64,000 nt of DNA from Aulosira sp. FACHB-615 (GTDB lineage: Bacteria > Cyanobacteriota > Cyanobacteriia > Cyanobacteriales > Nostocaceae): positions 248,001-312,000 of the forward strand of contig NZ_JACJSE010000006.1 of the NCBI RefSeq assembly GCF_014698045.1, in the 5' to 3' direction. Positions 1 through 8,834 of the stretch are shown one piece after another; positions within the stretch are counted from its first letter, which is position 1, and each line of letters begins with the position of its first letter. Position numbers and translations under genes: made by a program. Below the pieces are notes generated by a model, which made no database searches, was not told where the DNA came from, and was given only the letters and a program-made list of their open reading frames with translations.

Positions 1-32
1 CCTAATTTTGGGAATTGAGCAATTTTGCTAAA

Positions 33-155
33 TTAAGCATCTAGTTTACTCAAGAACAACTCTGATTGAGTTAAACCCAACTTTTTGGCCATATAATCTG
101 CAATCTGCTCAATATCCTGAATCGCCGGTTCAGTGAGGCGAAATTGTGGGGTCAT
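33..155 (-). pseudogene. ParE-type toxin, broken by an in-frame stop
   Basis: The ATG (153-155) overlaps the stop of the ParD-like gene as ATGA, the usual toxin-antitoxin coupling. The 40 residues before the TAA at 33-35 (start MTPQFRLTEPAIQDIEQIAD) look like the first two helices of a ParE/RelE ribosome- or gyrase-type toxin, a family of about 95-105 aa. Reading on in the same frame to the window edge gives FSKIAQFPKLG, the expected next segment (helix then 'FP.LGR'). So the stop is a nonsense change, not a frameshift. The gene continues off the left edge, so its other end cannot be judged. Inference: toxin inactivated, antitoxin kept. Confidence 0.7.
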
Positions 156-427
156 ACTTCGTCTGAGACACCGTAGCGCAATCTCAAATTGGCACGGATT
201 TGAGCCATTGCAGTTGATCCCTCAACTACTTTACCCTCCTGGGATGCTTCCAATCCAATACGTGCTTCCATCTGAAGCTCTCCCAGTCGTCCTTGATATA
301 TGTCTTCTTCTTGCTGTTCTAGTAGTTTTATGCCTGCAACAATAACGTCAACGGCATTATGATATTTACCGCTTTTTAGTTGGCGTTGTAGCAGGGCTTC
401 TACCTCTGGGGGCAAAAAGATTTGCAT
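152..427 (-). CDS. ParD-family antitoxin
   Basis: 91 aa. The N-terminus MQIFLPPEVEALLQRQLKSG followed by KYHNAVDVIVAGIKLLEQQE is the ribbon-helix-helix pattern of ParD/CopG antitoxins (a beta strand, then two helices ending in a 'GIKLLE' segment). The C-terminal half is the flexible toxin-binding part. It would bind its own promoter as a dimer and neutralise the ParE toxin encoded downstream, with which it overlaps by 4 bases. That toxin carries a stop codon (see 33-155), so this antitoxin may be an orphan. Family is assigned from the pattern; the exact toxin target is unknown. Confidence 0.75.
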   Translation of the reverse strand: MQIFLPPEVEALLQRQLKSGKYHNAVDVIVAGIKLLEQQEEDIYQGRLGELQMEARIGLEASQEGKVVEGSTAMAQIRANLRLRYGVSDEV

Positions 428-496
428 GGAATTTTTTCAGAGTCAGGATTAACTCCATTGTAAGCGGTAAGCAAGGATGATTGTTGACATCGCTCC

Positions 497-1174
497 TTAA
501 TCAAGATTATCTGGATCTATGCCAAGCGATCGCAACCTGTCTGCCATCTGTTGAGCGCGTTGTTCAGTTTGTTGAATCTTCTCGTACGGTGTAGGATAGC
601 GTTTTCCTGACTGATCATACCAATAAAGCCATTCTCTAGTGACACCAGAATAATTCCCGCGATCGCATCCTATTCCTAAGCCAATTTCTGGTAGCCAAAC
701 CGGATTTCCTGATTGCAATTCATACTTGCCCTTCACTAATTTATGCACTTCTAAATGCGGTTTGCGGCGACGGCGAGAAGAATAAATTACGTAATAAAGT
801 ACGCCTAAATTTGCATATTCATCTAATTTAGTTGTATATTCTTTCCGGTAAGTTTGAGATACCACCTCTAGCACTAAACTCGGTACAACTTTTTCTTCCC
901 ACAACGCATAACTAGGACGCAACTCCTCATCGTAGAAACGTTCTACCCCTAAGCTTAAAAATCCATCTGATACAATCGGTGGTTTATCGGGGTGATAATA
1001 AATACCCATATCTATACCAAAGAACCAGTCCATGCGTTCCGCCCAAAGTATCAGCAATATTGCTTTCAGCAAGCCTGTTATTAATTCTTGCAGTTCATTA
1101 TCCACAGGCGTTTCATCAGAGTCGGGTAGTTCTTCGGCGCTTGGCAAGTACCTCGGCAGACTGTACTCTAACAT
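497..1174 (-). CDS. Uma2 family (DUF820) putative endonuclease
   Basis: 225 aa, the usual length. The order of motifs fits the Uma2/DUF820 PD-(D/E)XK fold: an aspartate in PIVSDGFLSLG (about residue 69), then a glutamate in PSLVLEVVS (about 103), then a lysine in YTTKLDEYANLGV. The C-terminus has a short helical tail (EKIQQTEQRAQQMADRLRSL), common in cyanobacterial members. These proteins occur in tens of copies in filamentous cyanobacteria and their role is not established; a link to mobile DNA or repair is only proposed. It stands alone here. Confidence 0.8.
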   Translation of the reverse strand: MLEYSLPRYLPSAEELPDSDETPVDNELQELITGLLKAILLILWAERMDWFFGIDMGIYYHPDKPPIVSDGFLSLGVERFYDEELRPSYALWEEKVVPSLVLEVVSQTYRKEYTTKLDEYANLGVLYYVIYSSRRRRKPHLEVHKLVKGKYELQSGNPVWLPEIGLGIGCDRGNYSGVTREWLYWYDQSGKRYPTPYEKIQQTEQRAQQMADRLRSLGIDPDNLD

Positions 1175-1299
1175 GGCTGGTTTCCCTAAAACTCACTAAA
1201 ATGATAGCGGTTAAATCTGAATTATTACTTAGCAATGGATAGGTACTAGAGCGATCGCGCAGATAATCAGTAATTCAGAAATAATATTTGTATTTAAAA

Positions 1300-1464
1300 T
1301 TGAAGCAAACGCGGGTTTATCAGGAAGCGAGAGAAGAAGGCAAAATAGAAGTTGTACCTAAGTTTTTAGCACTGGGTTTAACTGTGGAACAAATAGCACA
1401 GGCGTTAGACTTAGATGTAACACAAGTCCAACAAGTCGCACAGCAAACATCTCTTAATCAATAG
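1300..1464 (+). pseudogene. 3' remnant of a DUF2887/Rpn-type gene
   Basis: An open frame without a start codon ending in TAG at 1462-1464. It encodes the last 54 residues of a DUF2887 protein (from LKQTRVYQEAREEGK to the C-terminus) and closely matches the tail of the intact gene that begins 100 bases downstream (nucleotides about 2180-2367). It lacks the 8-residue GRLEGKLE-type insert of the intact copy and has a few substitutions. The most direct reading is an old tandem duplication from which the 5' part of one copy was deleted. Confidence 0.8.
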
Positions 1465-1563
1465 CTGAGATGCAAAACATCACCCAGAAATGAAATTTGC
1501 CGTTATGAACCAAACATCATAATAGTAAAATCACAGTAGTCAAAAATCTGCTCAAACCTTGGT

Positions 1564-2367
1564 GTGAAAACAGACAGTATATTTTATCGCCTCTTTCAAG
1601 AATTTCCTAGTATCTTCTTTGAACTAATAGGCAACCCTCCCGAAATTGCCAATTCATATCAATTTGCTTCCGTAGAAATCAAACAAACAGCATTTAGAAT
1701 TGACGGCGTATTTCTTCCCACCGAAGATAAAAAAAGTCCAATTTATTTTGTAGAAGTCCAATTTCAATCAGATGTAGAGATTTACTCCCGCCTAGTGTCA
1801 GAAATCTACTTATACTTACGCCAAAACAAATGTCCAAATCCTTGGCGGGGAGTAGTGATTTATCCGAGTAGAGATATAGATACAGCAGACAGAGAAAATT
1901 CCTTAGAATTCTTCCAGAGTCAACGTCTCAGGATAATTTACCTAGATGAACTAGGGGAAACGACATCATTACCCATAGGCATTGCTACGATAAAATTAAT
2001 CGTTGAAACGGAAGATATAGCCATTAGTAGCGCCAGGGAATTAATTAACCGCACCCAGCAAGCCGTTAATTTACAACTACCACAAAAACAATTACTAGAA
2101 TTAATAGAGACAATTTTAGTTTATAAATTTCCGACAATGAGTCAAAAGGAGATAGAAGCAATGTTTGGTTTAAGTGAGTTGAAACAAACGCGGGTTTATC
2201 AGGAAGCTAGAGAAGAAGGCAAACTAGAAGGCAGACTAGAAGGTAAACTAGAAGCTGTACCTAAGTTTTTGGCATTGGGTTTGACTGTGGAACAAATAGC
2301 ACAGGCGTTAGACTTAGATATTACACAAGTCCAACAAGTAGTACAGCAAATATCCCCCAATCAATAG
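1564..2367 (+). CDS. DUF2887 / Rpn-like PD-(D/E)XK protein
   Basis: 267 aa with a GTG start. The N-terminus MKTDSIFYRLFQEFPSIFFE is characteristic of the cyanobacterial DUF2887 family, related to Rpn (PDDEXK_2) recombination-promoting nucleases. Nuclease-like core: FRIDGVFLP (Asp) and PIYFVEVQFQ (E-x-Q), about residues 45-70. Near the C-terminus is a short EGKLEGRLEGKLE repeat and then a helix-turn-helix-like segment (GLTVEQIAQALDLDITQVQQ). Multi-copy in cyanobacteria; physiological role unknown. Upstream lies a broken copy of its own tail, a sign of local duplication. Confidence 0.8.
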   Translation: MKTDSIFYRLFQEFPSIFFELIGNPPEIANSYQFASVEIKQTAFRIDGVFLPTEDKKSPIYFVEVQFQSDVEIYSRLVSEIYLYLRQNKCPNPWRGVVIYPSRDIDTADRENSLEFFQSQRLRIIYLDELGETTSLPIGIATIKLIVETEDIAISSARELINRTQQAVNLQLPQKQLLELIETILVYKFPTMSQKEIEAMFGLSELKQTRVYQEAREEGKLEGRLEGKLEAVPKFLALGLTVEQIAQALDLDITQVQQVVQQISPNQ

Positions 2368-2556
2368 CTCAAGTTATGAGTAAAAAAGTCTCTTTCCTCG
2401 CCGATGTTGTGATAAAAGTATGTCAAATCTCTGTGGAATTATATTTGATGATATAGCGATCGCTCTTGATGATTTGGATGGAAGCAATGACGCAATCCAT
2501 TAGCTAGAAACAACAGTTTGCGCCTATGTGTGAGACTGAAATTCTTCTATAAATCC

Positions 2557-3195
2557 TTACAACCCATATTCAGCAATTGTCCCCACCAAACAAGCTTTAT
2601 CTAACTTAATTCCGCTTAAATTTGCCCCCTCTAACTCTGCACATAACAAGTTAGCACCTGTAAGATTTGCCCCCGCTAAATTTGCCCCCCGCAAATCAGC
2701 TTCTTCCAAATTTGCCTCACTTAACAATGTTCCTTGCAAGTCAGCACGGCTTAAGTCTGCGCCTTTGAGATTTGCGCCACTCAAGTTAGCACCACGCAAG
2801 TCAGCACTGCGTAAGTCAACGCCTTGTAGGTTGACATTCATTAGATTCGCGCCACTCAAAAAAGCACCCGCTAATGATACATCACTCAAGGTTGCGCCCA
2901 TCAAGTTCGCGCCGCGTAAATTGCTACCACGCAAGTCAGCACTGGTTAAGTCGGCTTGCATCAAGTTTGCGCCCATCAAGTTCGCCCGCAAGTCAGTTTC
3001 TTGCAGGTTCGCTCCCATTAAATTGGCTCCTTCTAAATGTCCACCTTCCAGCTTGGAACCCCGAAAATTAGTACCAACCAGGGTAGCGCCTGCAAAATTA
3101 ATCCGGCTTAAATCAAGTTGATCAAGCTCTTCATCTTCTAAATTTACCCCTGGCAGTTGTTTGAGGGTTCCTGATTTAATGGCTTCTATATTCAT
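2557..3195 (-). CDS. Pentapeptide repeat protein
   Basis: 212 aa, nearly all A(N/D)Lxx repeats from about residue 28 to 205 (for example GANLMGANLQ, ADLRGANLSG), which fold into a right-handed four-sided beta helix. No signal peptide or membrane segment, so probably cytoplasmic. The start overlaps the stop of the upstream DICT gene as ATGA, so the two are translationally coupled. Pentapeptide proteins of cyanobacteria have varied and mostly unknown roles; a few elsewhere mimic DNA and protect gyrase. The role here is likely linked to the DICT sensor but is not known. Confidence 0.9.
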   Translation of the reverse strand: MNIEAIKSGTLKQLPGVNLEDEELDQLDLSRINFAGATLVGTNFRGSKLEGGHLEGANLMGANLQETDLRANLMGANLMQADLTSADLRGSNLRGANLMGATLSDVSLAGAFLSGANLMNVNLQGVDLRSADLRGANLSGANLKGADLSRADLQGTLLSEANLEEADLRGANLAGANLTGANLLCAELEGANLSGIKLDKACLVGTIAEYGL

Positions 3196-4592
3196 TTGGG
3201 GTAACTACCAATCTCCTCATTACTCTTGCTATGACTATCCCAGCGAGTATCTAGTAACCACATACCGTTGCTGGCTTTGGTTGTCATCACGGGTAAGTCA
3301 AGTCCTTGTTGCAAACCCATGACTAACAAAGTTAGGGCATCTATTAGTTTAGGGTCAAAGCGGGTTGATTGTTGCTGTCGGCATTGGTCTAAAGCTTGAG
3401 CAAATATTTCTTCCCGACTTTGATGAGAGGATTTAATTTGATTGACTCGCCATTGAAACTCCGCTACTAATGCCAAAATTCTCGATTCCAGGGGAATTTC
3501 ATCGCCAGCTAAACCTGCGGGTTCGCCTGTACCATTCCACCACTCGGTTTGGTGGGTGATAATTTGAGCCACAGCCCGGAGTCTGGACATAGTGCGTAAT
3601 ACCTGTACGCCTGGTACTAAAGGACAGGTTAAAGGACAACTGGGGGCTTGTTCTTCTGGGTATCGGTTGGATGTTCCGGGAGTAAGTACGCTTTCAGCTT
3701 TTTGTAGCGGATCTATGCGATGTAACAAACCTGCCAAGCGCAATCTTTTGATTTGCCAAGCTGGTAGTTCTAACAATTGTCCCATTGCTTCGGACAGGGC
3801 GACAACTTCTGCTGCTGCCATTGGGTTGTTGATATCGGCAATATCTATTAACTGCGCCATCCGCAAAAATGCTTGAATTTCGTTAGAAACTAAGTTGCGA
3901 TCTAACGCTTGTTGACGCGGTGCTGTCGGAATAGATAAGCTTTCTTGCCCAGTTTGCAGGTAATCAACTACGCGAGAGACAACTGTACTTAAGTCTTCTG
4001 GTGCAGCTAAACGAGGCTGGATTGTTTCTTTATGGGTAATAAGTTTGGCGGCTAGTTCTGGGTTGTATTGTTGAATATGCGCGATCGCTAATTCTGCGGT
4101 TTCCTTCACTAACTCTGGTTCAAAAGTCCACAACCCGTAGAATTTCCGTTCTAAATCAGAATCTGGTAGCCCACCTGCACCATAATCAGCCTCAGATAAC
4201 TCTTGACAAAGTACCATTGCCGTGTATTCAGGTGACAGAATAATTAAATGCCATTCCTGCGCCACCGGATCAGATGAATCTAATGCTACCAAGTCTACAT
4301 TCGGTAATTTGCTGGTAGGATGTTCCGCAAAGCCAGCATCGGGGGATGCCATAATCACTATTTCCCGACTACATTTAGCTATGTCTGCATATCTTTCGGC
4401 TTCTTGCAAATACCATTTACCACGTTGGAAAGCGGTAATTACCAAGGGTTGACCCTGATCAGCTAAAACGTGGTCTTCGAGAGCATGACACAAAGCAACT
4501 AAAGTGTTTTTATAATACACCCCAAATCTAATTGGTCTAGTGCTATGGCGATGGGCGTTTTCCAGCTTTTGTAAAATCGAACCTTCTAACAT
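3192..4592 (-). CDS. DICT-domain sensor with HD-like C-terminal region
   Basis: 466 aa. The N-terminus (about 1-170, starting MLEGSILQKLENAHRHSTRP) fits the DICT sensory domain found in cyanobacterial diguanylate-cyclase and two-component proteins. The C-terminal half is all-helical with HD-GYP-like pieces (LRLAGLLHRIDP about 285-296, WWNGTGEPAGLAGDEIPLES about 345-364) but lacks a clear HD pair, so it may be a degenerate signalling module. It precedes and overlaps the pentapeptide gene (ATGA), forming a two-gene operon. Domain calls are by pattern. Confidence 0.75.
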   Translation of the reverse strand: MLEGSILQKLENAHRHSTRPIRFGVYYKNTLVALCHALEDHVLADQGQPLVITAFQRGKWYLQEAERYADIAKCSREIVIMASPDAGFAEHPTSKLPNVDLVALDSSDPVAQEWHLIILSPEYTAMVLCQELSEADYGAGGLPDSDLERKFYGLWTFEPELVKETAELAIAHIQQYNPELAAKLITHKETIQPRLAAPEDLSTVVSRVVDYLQTGQESLSIPTAPRQQALDRNLVSNEIQAFLRMAQLIDIADINNPMAAAEVVALSEAMGQLLELPAWQIKRLRLAGLLHRIDPLQKAESVLTPGTSNRYPEEQAPSCPLTCPLVPGVQVLRTMSRLRAVAQIITHQTEWWNGTGEPAGLAGDEIPLESRILALVAEFQWRVNQIKSSHQSREEIFAQALDQCRQQQSTRFDPKLIDALTLLVMGLQQGLDLPVMTTKASNGMWLLDTRWDSHSKSNEEIGSYPK

Positions 4593-4790
4593 AGGCGGTG
4601 GGGAGTAGGGAGTGGGGAGTAGGGAATAGGGAAGGTTGTTTTATACCCCATCCCTTGATTAATATCGTCTCCTGTTAAAGACTTATCATGAAGGCCGCAG
4701 GAGGTAGGGATGCAAGGGAGAGGGTTTTGTCGTTTCTGCACAAATTTGTCGAATCACCACTGATTAGCCGGACATGATATGACGTGTCTT

Positions 4791-6365
4791 CTATGATATG
4801 CCTGCTAATTGTTTTTCTTTCGGCTCAATTGGTGCGGAAAGTGCTGTTTCTAATTCAGCACAACCTAGCCTTGCTTCTAAAATCTTCATCACTTCCCTTC
4901 CGAAGTCATTGGGATTTTGTCGCCAAGCTTGTAAGCAGACTTCGCCAAAGAAAGAACCGAGGGGTTCCGGGTTCCACAGCAGTTTTTTCGCTGTCCACGG
5001 CATCAAGCTCATAGGATTGTACCCTGGTTTGAGGATGCCTTCTTTAAAGGCGTATTCTTCTAAATGGGTGTGGGGTTGCAGTCCAATAAAGAAAATCGCG
5101 GGTTCGACTTTATCTGCGCCAAAGATACGTTCTAGTTCGCGGTGGTAGGCGATGGTTTGGCGGATAGTTTCGGGACGTTCGTCAATCACATTAAAGGAAT
5201 AATTGACAGAAACTAAATCGTTAAACCCAGCTGCTTTTAAATCACGACAGTTTTGTAAGACAGTCCGCAGGTTGTAACCCATCCGCATTTTGCGTACCAG
5301 TTCTTGAGAACCACTGGTAATGCCAATTTCAAAATAGTTCATCCCGGTTTTGGCCATTAAGTCGCACAATTCCGGCGTTAAATTATCGGCTCTAATGTAT
5401 GCTGCCCAATGAATATCTGTCATCCCAGAATCCACGATCGCCTGTAATAATTCAATGGCATCATTGATATATTTCCGCGCTGGGATAAATTGGGCATCGG
5501 TAAACCAAAAGTTCCGCACACCGCGATTATATAGTTGTCGGATTTCTGCCACAACTTCATCAGCAGGATTGATACGTACTTGTTTACCTTCCACCACGGT
5601 ATAAACACAATAGCAGCAGTTATGCGGACAACCGCGCTTGGTTTGCACACCAATATAAAAGTCTTGGTCTTGCAGATAATAGTTAAACTCTGGCCAGACG
5701 CTTTCAATGTAGTCGTAGTTACAAGCGGTTTTTTGTAATGGGGTGGGTTGTTCGTGAATTAGGCGCTGGCGTGGTTGACCTTCCCCAACTACATAACAAC
5801 GTTCATCACTAATTTCTCGCCCACTCAAGAATTTCTCCAGTAAGGTTTCTCCTTCGCCCACAGAAATAATTGTGCCGGAAGGTAAGCTTTTACCCAACTG
5901 TTCATAAAATACGCTGACTGCACCGCCGCCAACCACTGCACGCGCATCAGTATGGTATTTTTGGGCGCGTTTTAAACCGCGTTTGATTAATCCCAAATTA
6001 CGCCACAACTCTACATAGTAGGCAATGAAGATGCGTAAACCACCCAAAGCCCCACGTAATTTAATCAGGGGATTTTTCGCGTAATAAAATTCAAAAGCGT
6101 TTTGCAACGGGTTGCCACCACGTCCACCCACGGGGGCATAAATTTGAATATCCCGCCAAGAAAATACTAACAGTGTCGGTTTAAACTCATCGATACAGCG
6201 ATCTAACGCCGCAGCATAGTCTAAAGGGGGAACTGTCCCCAAATCGAAAATGCGCTGTTCGATGTTCGAGAATAGCTTGTGGACATGATCACAAAGATAA
6301 ACCACCCCAATGGGAAAAATGGGGTTACAAGGAAGGCGAACGTAGAGAATACGATTTTCGATCAT
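4791..6365 (-). CDS. Radical SAM protein with B12-binding-like N-terminus
   Basis: 524 aa. The CxxxCxxC cluster motif of radical SAM enzymes is clear in KRGCPHNCCYC (about residues 240-250), which binds a 4Fe-4S cluster and SAM. It is followed by the TIM-barrel part (FEIGITSGSQELVRKMR). The first about 200 residues (from ILYVRLPCNPIFPIGVVYL, then VVGGGAVSVF and SVGEGE) look like the cobalamin-binding-type domain that precedes radical SAM in the BchE-like class, though a DxHxxG cobalamin motif is not obvious. The substrate is unknown. Monocistronic; no neighbour hints at a pathway. Confidence 0.8.
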   Translation of the reverse strand: MIENRILYVRLPCNPIFPIGVVYLCDHVHKLFSNIEQRIFDLGTVPPLDYAAALDRCIDEFKPTLLVFSWRDIQIYAPVGGRGGNPLQNAFEFYYAKNPLIKLRGALGGLRIFIAYYVELWRNLGLIKRGLKRAQKYHTDARAVVGGGAVSVFYEQLGKSLPSGTIISVGEGETLLEKFLSGREISDERCYVVGEGQPRQRLIHEQPTPLQKTACNYDYIESVWPEFNYYLQDQDFYIGVQTKRGCPHNCCYCVYTVVEGKQVRINPADEVVAEIRQLYNRGVRNFWFTDAQFIPARKYINDAIELLQAIVDSGMTDIHWAAYIRADNLTPELCDLMAKTGMNYFEIGITSGSQELVRKMRMGYNLRTVLQNCRDLKAAGFNDLVSVNYSFNVIDERPETIRQTIAYHRELERIFGADKVEPAIFFIGLQPHTHLEEYAFKEGILKPGYNPMSLMPWTAKKLLWNPEPLGSFFGEVCLQAWRQNPNDFGREVMKILEARLGCAELETALSAPIEPKEKQLAGIS

Positions 6366-6932
6366 CAGAGTTTTAACCTTTATCTTGCCATTCTTTTGGG
6401 AAAGCGAGGGAAACGAAGCTTGCTTAGTTCTATTTATGACAATCTAGTTTGACTTGGGAGTTAATTTATGCTTTTACATTTTTCCGGTGCGGAATGGTGA
6501 AAAGGCCTAAATTAGCTTGGCATCAAACAAGCGAGATTGGTTTATGAATAAATTGTTCATATATCTTTACCATAACATTGAGTTTAATCATTAAGCGATG
6601 ATCCCTCACTATCTCTTTAGGGATAAAAGTTCAGTCAAACTCATGAAAAGAAAGATACAAGCTTAATCTCCAGGTTGTATCCTCTAGGGAAAGTTAATTA
6701 ATAACTTAGACAAAATTGTTACCAAAGCCAACAATTAAAAATTTTCCTTAATAATGTATAATTTTTTGAAAAGAGATTTTTTTTATAAAATTTTCATAAC
6801 TTGAACATATCTTTAGATATAAATAACGTAGAAATTTTCAGTTGGTAGTCGGAGTTACAGCAACTGGGGATCAGCAGTGTTAGTCTGGGCTGGTGTAATA
6901 TACAATGTTTGGCGTAAAGCTCCTCGGCAGTT
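6366..6932. other. Intergenic, AT-rich divergent promoter region
   Basis: The region between the divergently placed radical SAM and DUF1830 genes. It is AT-rich with long A/T runs at 6730-6800. An open frame without ATG at 6832-6948 encodes a short hydrophobic peptide (ending AGVIYNVWRKAPRQLWLKY); it could be a gene remnant or chance. No RNA gene or clear hairpin was recognised. Confidence 0.4.
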
Positions 6933-7310
6933 ATGGCTCAAATACTAGATTCTCTACCACCTGAGCAATCGGGAAAAATTCTCTGCTGCTACATTAATGC
7001 TACGAGCAAAATCCAGGTGGCTCGCATCTCTAATATCGCTAACTGGTACTTTGAAAGGGTTGTGTTTCCTGGGCAGCGCCTCGTGTTTGAAGCCCCGATA
7101 GAAGCTCACATGGAGATTCATACGGGGATGATGGCAAGTGCCATTTTATCGGATACCATTCCGTGCGATCGCCTTGCACTTCAAGAACCAAGCAGTAGTG
7201 ATTTTAATACCGAATCATCTACCCTCGACCCTATAAGTAAAAAACCCATAGTTCAGTCAATTAATACCAAAAGCGGAGATACAACAAAACCTTTAACAAT
7301 CGCTGGTTAA
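6933..7310 (+). CDS. DUF1830 domain protein
   Basis: 125 aa. The core ILCCYINATSKIQVARISNI, then NWYFERVVFPGQR, then IHTGMMASAILSDTIPCDRL (about residues 17-90) is the DUF1830 signature found almost only in cyanobacteria. The last about 35 residues are polar and poorly conserved. A perfect-palindrome terminator follows within 45 bases, so it is probably a single-gene transcript. Function unknown; the conserved Cys pair and short length suggest a small soluble accessory protein. Confidence 0.85.
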   Translation: MAQILDSLPPEQSGKILCCYINATSKIQVARISNIANWYFERVVFPGQRLVFEAPIEAHMEIHTGMMASAILSDTIPCDRLALQEPSSSDFNTESSTLDPISKKPIVQSINTKSGDTTKPLTIAG

Positions 7311-7353
7311 TCATTAGCTTGATTAAGATAAAAAATTTGATCAAAAAAAATTT

Positions 7354-7379
7354 AAGGTTGCTGATATCAGCAACCTTTT
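7354..7379 (+). terminator. Rho-independent terminator after the DUF1830 gene
   Basis: A perfect 24-nt palindrome (AAGGTTGCTGAT mirrored) ending in TTTT. It lies 44 bases after the stop codon of the DUF1830 gene. Confidence 0.8.
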
Positions 7380-7453
7380 CTATTGTGATGGTGGGTTGTC
7401 ATCAATCCTTTGTTGTTTGTCATTTGTTCCCAATTCCCCACTCCCCCAAATTT

Positions 7454-7915
7454 ATGCACCTACCTTCTTTTCTCTGGCTATGGAAAATCGCCGCTTGGTC
7501 GATGGGCTTATCGCTGTTAGCGTATATCATGTTAGCTGTCACCGGGATAATGATGTGGCAAGCGAGAAATTCCCAGTCTATGCCTAGTTTTCCTGGGTTT
7601 CCTGCGAGTCGTGGAGGAGTGCGATCGCTGCACTATACAATGGGCATTAGTATGGTGAGCTTAGTGTTATTGTTATTGGCGATCGGCATTATCGGCACAT
7701 TAGGTCACTTTGGTTCATTAGGACATTCATCACACCTAATTGCGGGGCTAATAGTAGTATTTTTAGTTTTAATATCTGCCGTCAGCGCCACGCAAATTAA
7801 CCCCAGCAGACCTTGGGTAAGAACTTTACACATCACTGTCAATATTATTCTCTGCGCCGCCTTTGCTTGGGTATCCTGGACTGGCTGGACTGTTGTACAA
7901 AAGTATTTACCCTAA
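7454..7915 (+). CDS. DUF4079-like membrane protein
   Basis: 153 aa from the ATG at 7454. An upstream TTG-started frame exists but runs through the preceding terminator, so I reject it. The protein starts MHLPSFLWLWKIAAWSMGLS and has four hydrophobic segments (about residues 5-30, 50-75, 85-105 and 120-145), so it is an inner- or thylakoid-membrane protein. The size and the WLWK..AW start fit cyanobacterial DUF4079 proteins, of which a second relative may be present at 18530-19243. Function unknown. Confidence 0.65.
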   Translation: MHLPSFLWLWKIAAWSMGLSLLAYIMLAVTGIMMWQARNSQSMPSFPGFPASRGGVRSLHYTMGISMVSLVLLLLAIGIIGTLGHFGSLGHSSHLIAGLIVVFLVLISAVSATQINPSRPWVRTLHITVNIILCAAFAWVSWTGWTVVQKYLP

Positions 7916-8535
7916 AGCCAAAACTCGGAATTTTGTGTTGATTTCGGGTGCGATCGCCCTACACACTTCATGTATCATAATCATCACAGCAAGCGATCGC
8001 ATTTACCCGCGTAGGTTGGGTGCAGCAAAGCGTAACCCAACATCATCAAGATTTAAAACTTTGTGTTCACTCTGGAGCGTAGACGCTTGCAGCTTGTCGT
8101 AAGTTATCGCCCAATACGGTTCGGTTAAGCTCACAACCAGGTAGACTAAGGTTTGTCACCCAAGTGTACCGATGTTGAATGCAACTCAAAGAATTCTCAC
8201 TAATTTCACCAGTAATTTAATTAGGTACGGTACTCAAAGCTTGAGAAACAGCCATCCCAGCAGAGACAGTTGATGATAGTCAAGATTTGAGCGATCGCCA
8301 ATTACAAATACAGCACCAGATTGACCAGTGGGAAAAAATAATCGCCAAAATTTCTGGAAAAGCTAATAGTAGGAAGGGTTAGTTTTACATTTGCTTACAA
8401 TGTATTTATATCAAAGGTAATTGCACCTAATTGAGAATTGGGATTTAGGCGATCGCTTTGGGAGTTTTTGGTAAAAGCGATCGTAATTCATAACTGCGAA
8501 TTAAATTAAACAATAACTGCGATCGCAGTTATACT
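7916..8535. other. Intergenic with gene debris
   Basis: No intact gene. It contains several HIP1 sites, a piece of the dispersed 'GTTGGGT...ACCCAAC' repeat (8015-8042), and an open piece at about 8283-8381 (DLSDRQLQIQHQIDQWEKII...) ending in TAG that reads like the C-terminus of a small helical protein without a start codon. The whole stretch looks like a decayed accessory region. Confidence 0.5.
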
Positions 8536-8834
8536 GATCTTGCTAGTATCGCTCAAAAAGACGTACCAGAACTGTACGATGAAGTGAAGAAACGAGTTAA
8601 CCTAGCCCTAACTCCTACTGGGATTGATAGATTAGATGCTATCGCCGACAGTATAAATTTAAGTCTGTCTGAATTTATGAAGAGAATAGGCAGAAAGCTG
8701 ATTTCAGTCAATGTGAGTTCTCTGACCCAGAAGGATAAGCAAGCTATAAAAAAGCCCTAACCGAACTGATTGTTCTTTACCGTGAGCGATTGAGTAGTCA
8801 GGATCAAAAGAAACATTCTGTCGTACCTACATGA
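8536..8834 (+). pseudogene. Ribbon-helix-helix protein gene with a frameshift
   Basis: Frame 1 reads DLASIAQKDVPELYDEVKKR, then a ribbon-helix-helix segment (RVNLALTPTGIDRLDAIADS then LSLSEFMKRIGR) and stops at 8758-8760. Adding one base to the A-run at 8748-8753 lets the frame continue as ALTELIVLYRERLSSQDQKK to a TGA at 8832-8834. The only in-frame start is GTG at 8584; upstream there is no ATG. This looks like a small RHH regulator or antitoxin gene decayed by a one-base deletion in a homopolymer. It is convergent with, and overlaps by 8 bases, the methyltransferase-like gene. Confidence 0.6.

Noticed and set aside
2765..3121. 118-codon plus-strand frame opposite the pentapeptide gene
   Set aside because: Antisense shadow of the 15-bp repeat period of the pentapeptide gene.
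6832..6948. Short hydrophobic frame before the DUF1830 gene
   Set aside because: No ATG; only 23 codons from a GTG; overlaps the start of the real gene. Kept only as a remark in the intergenic entry.
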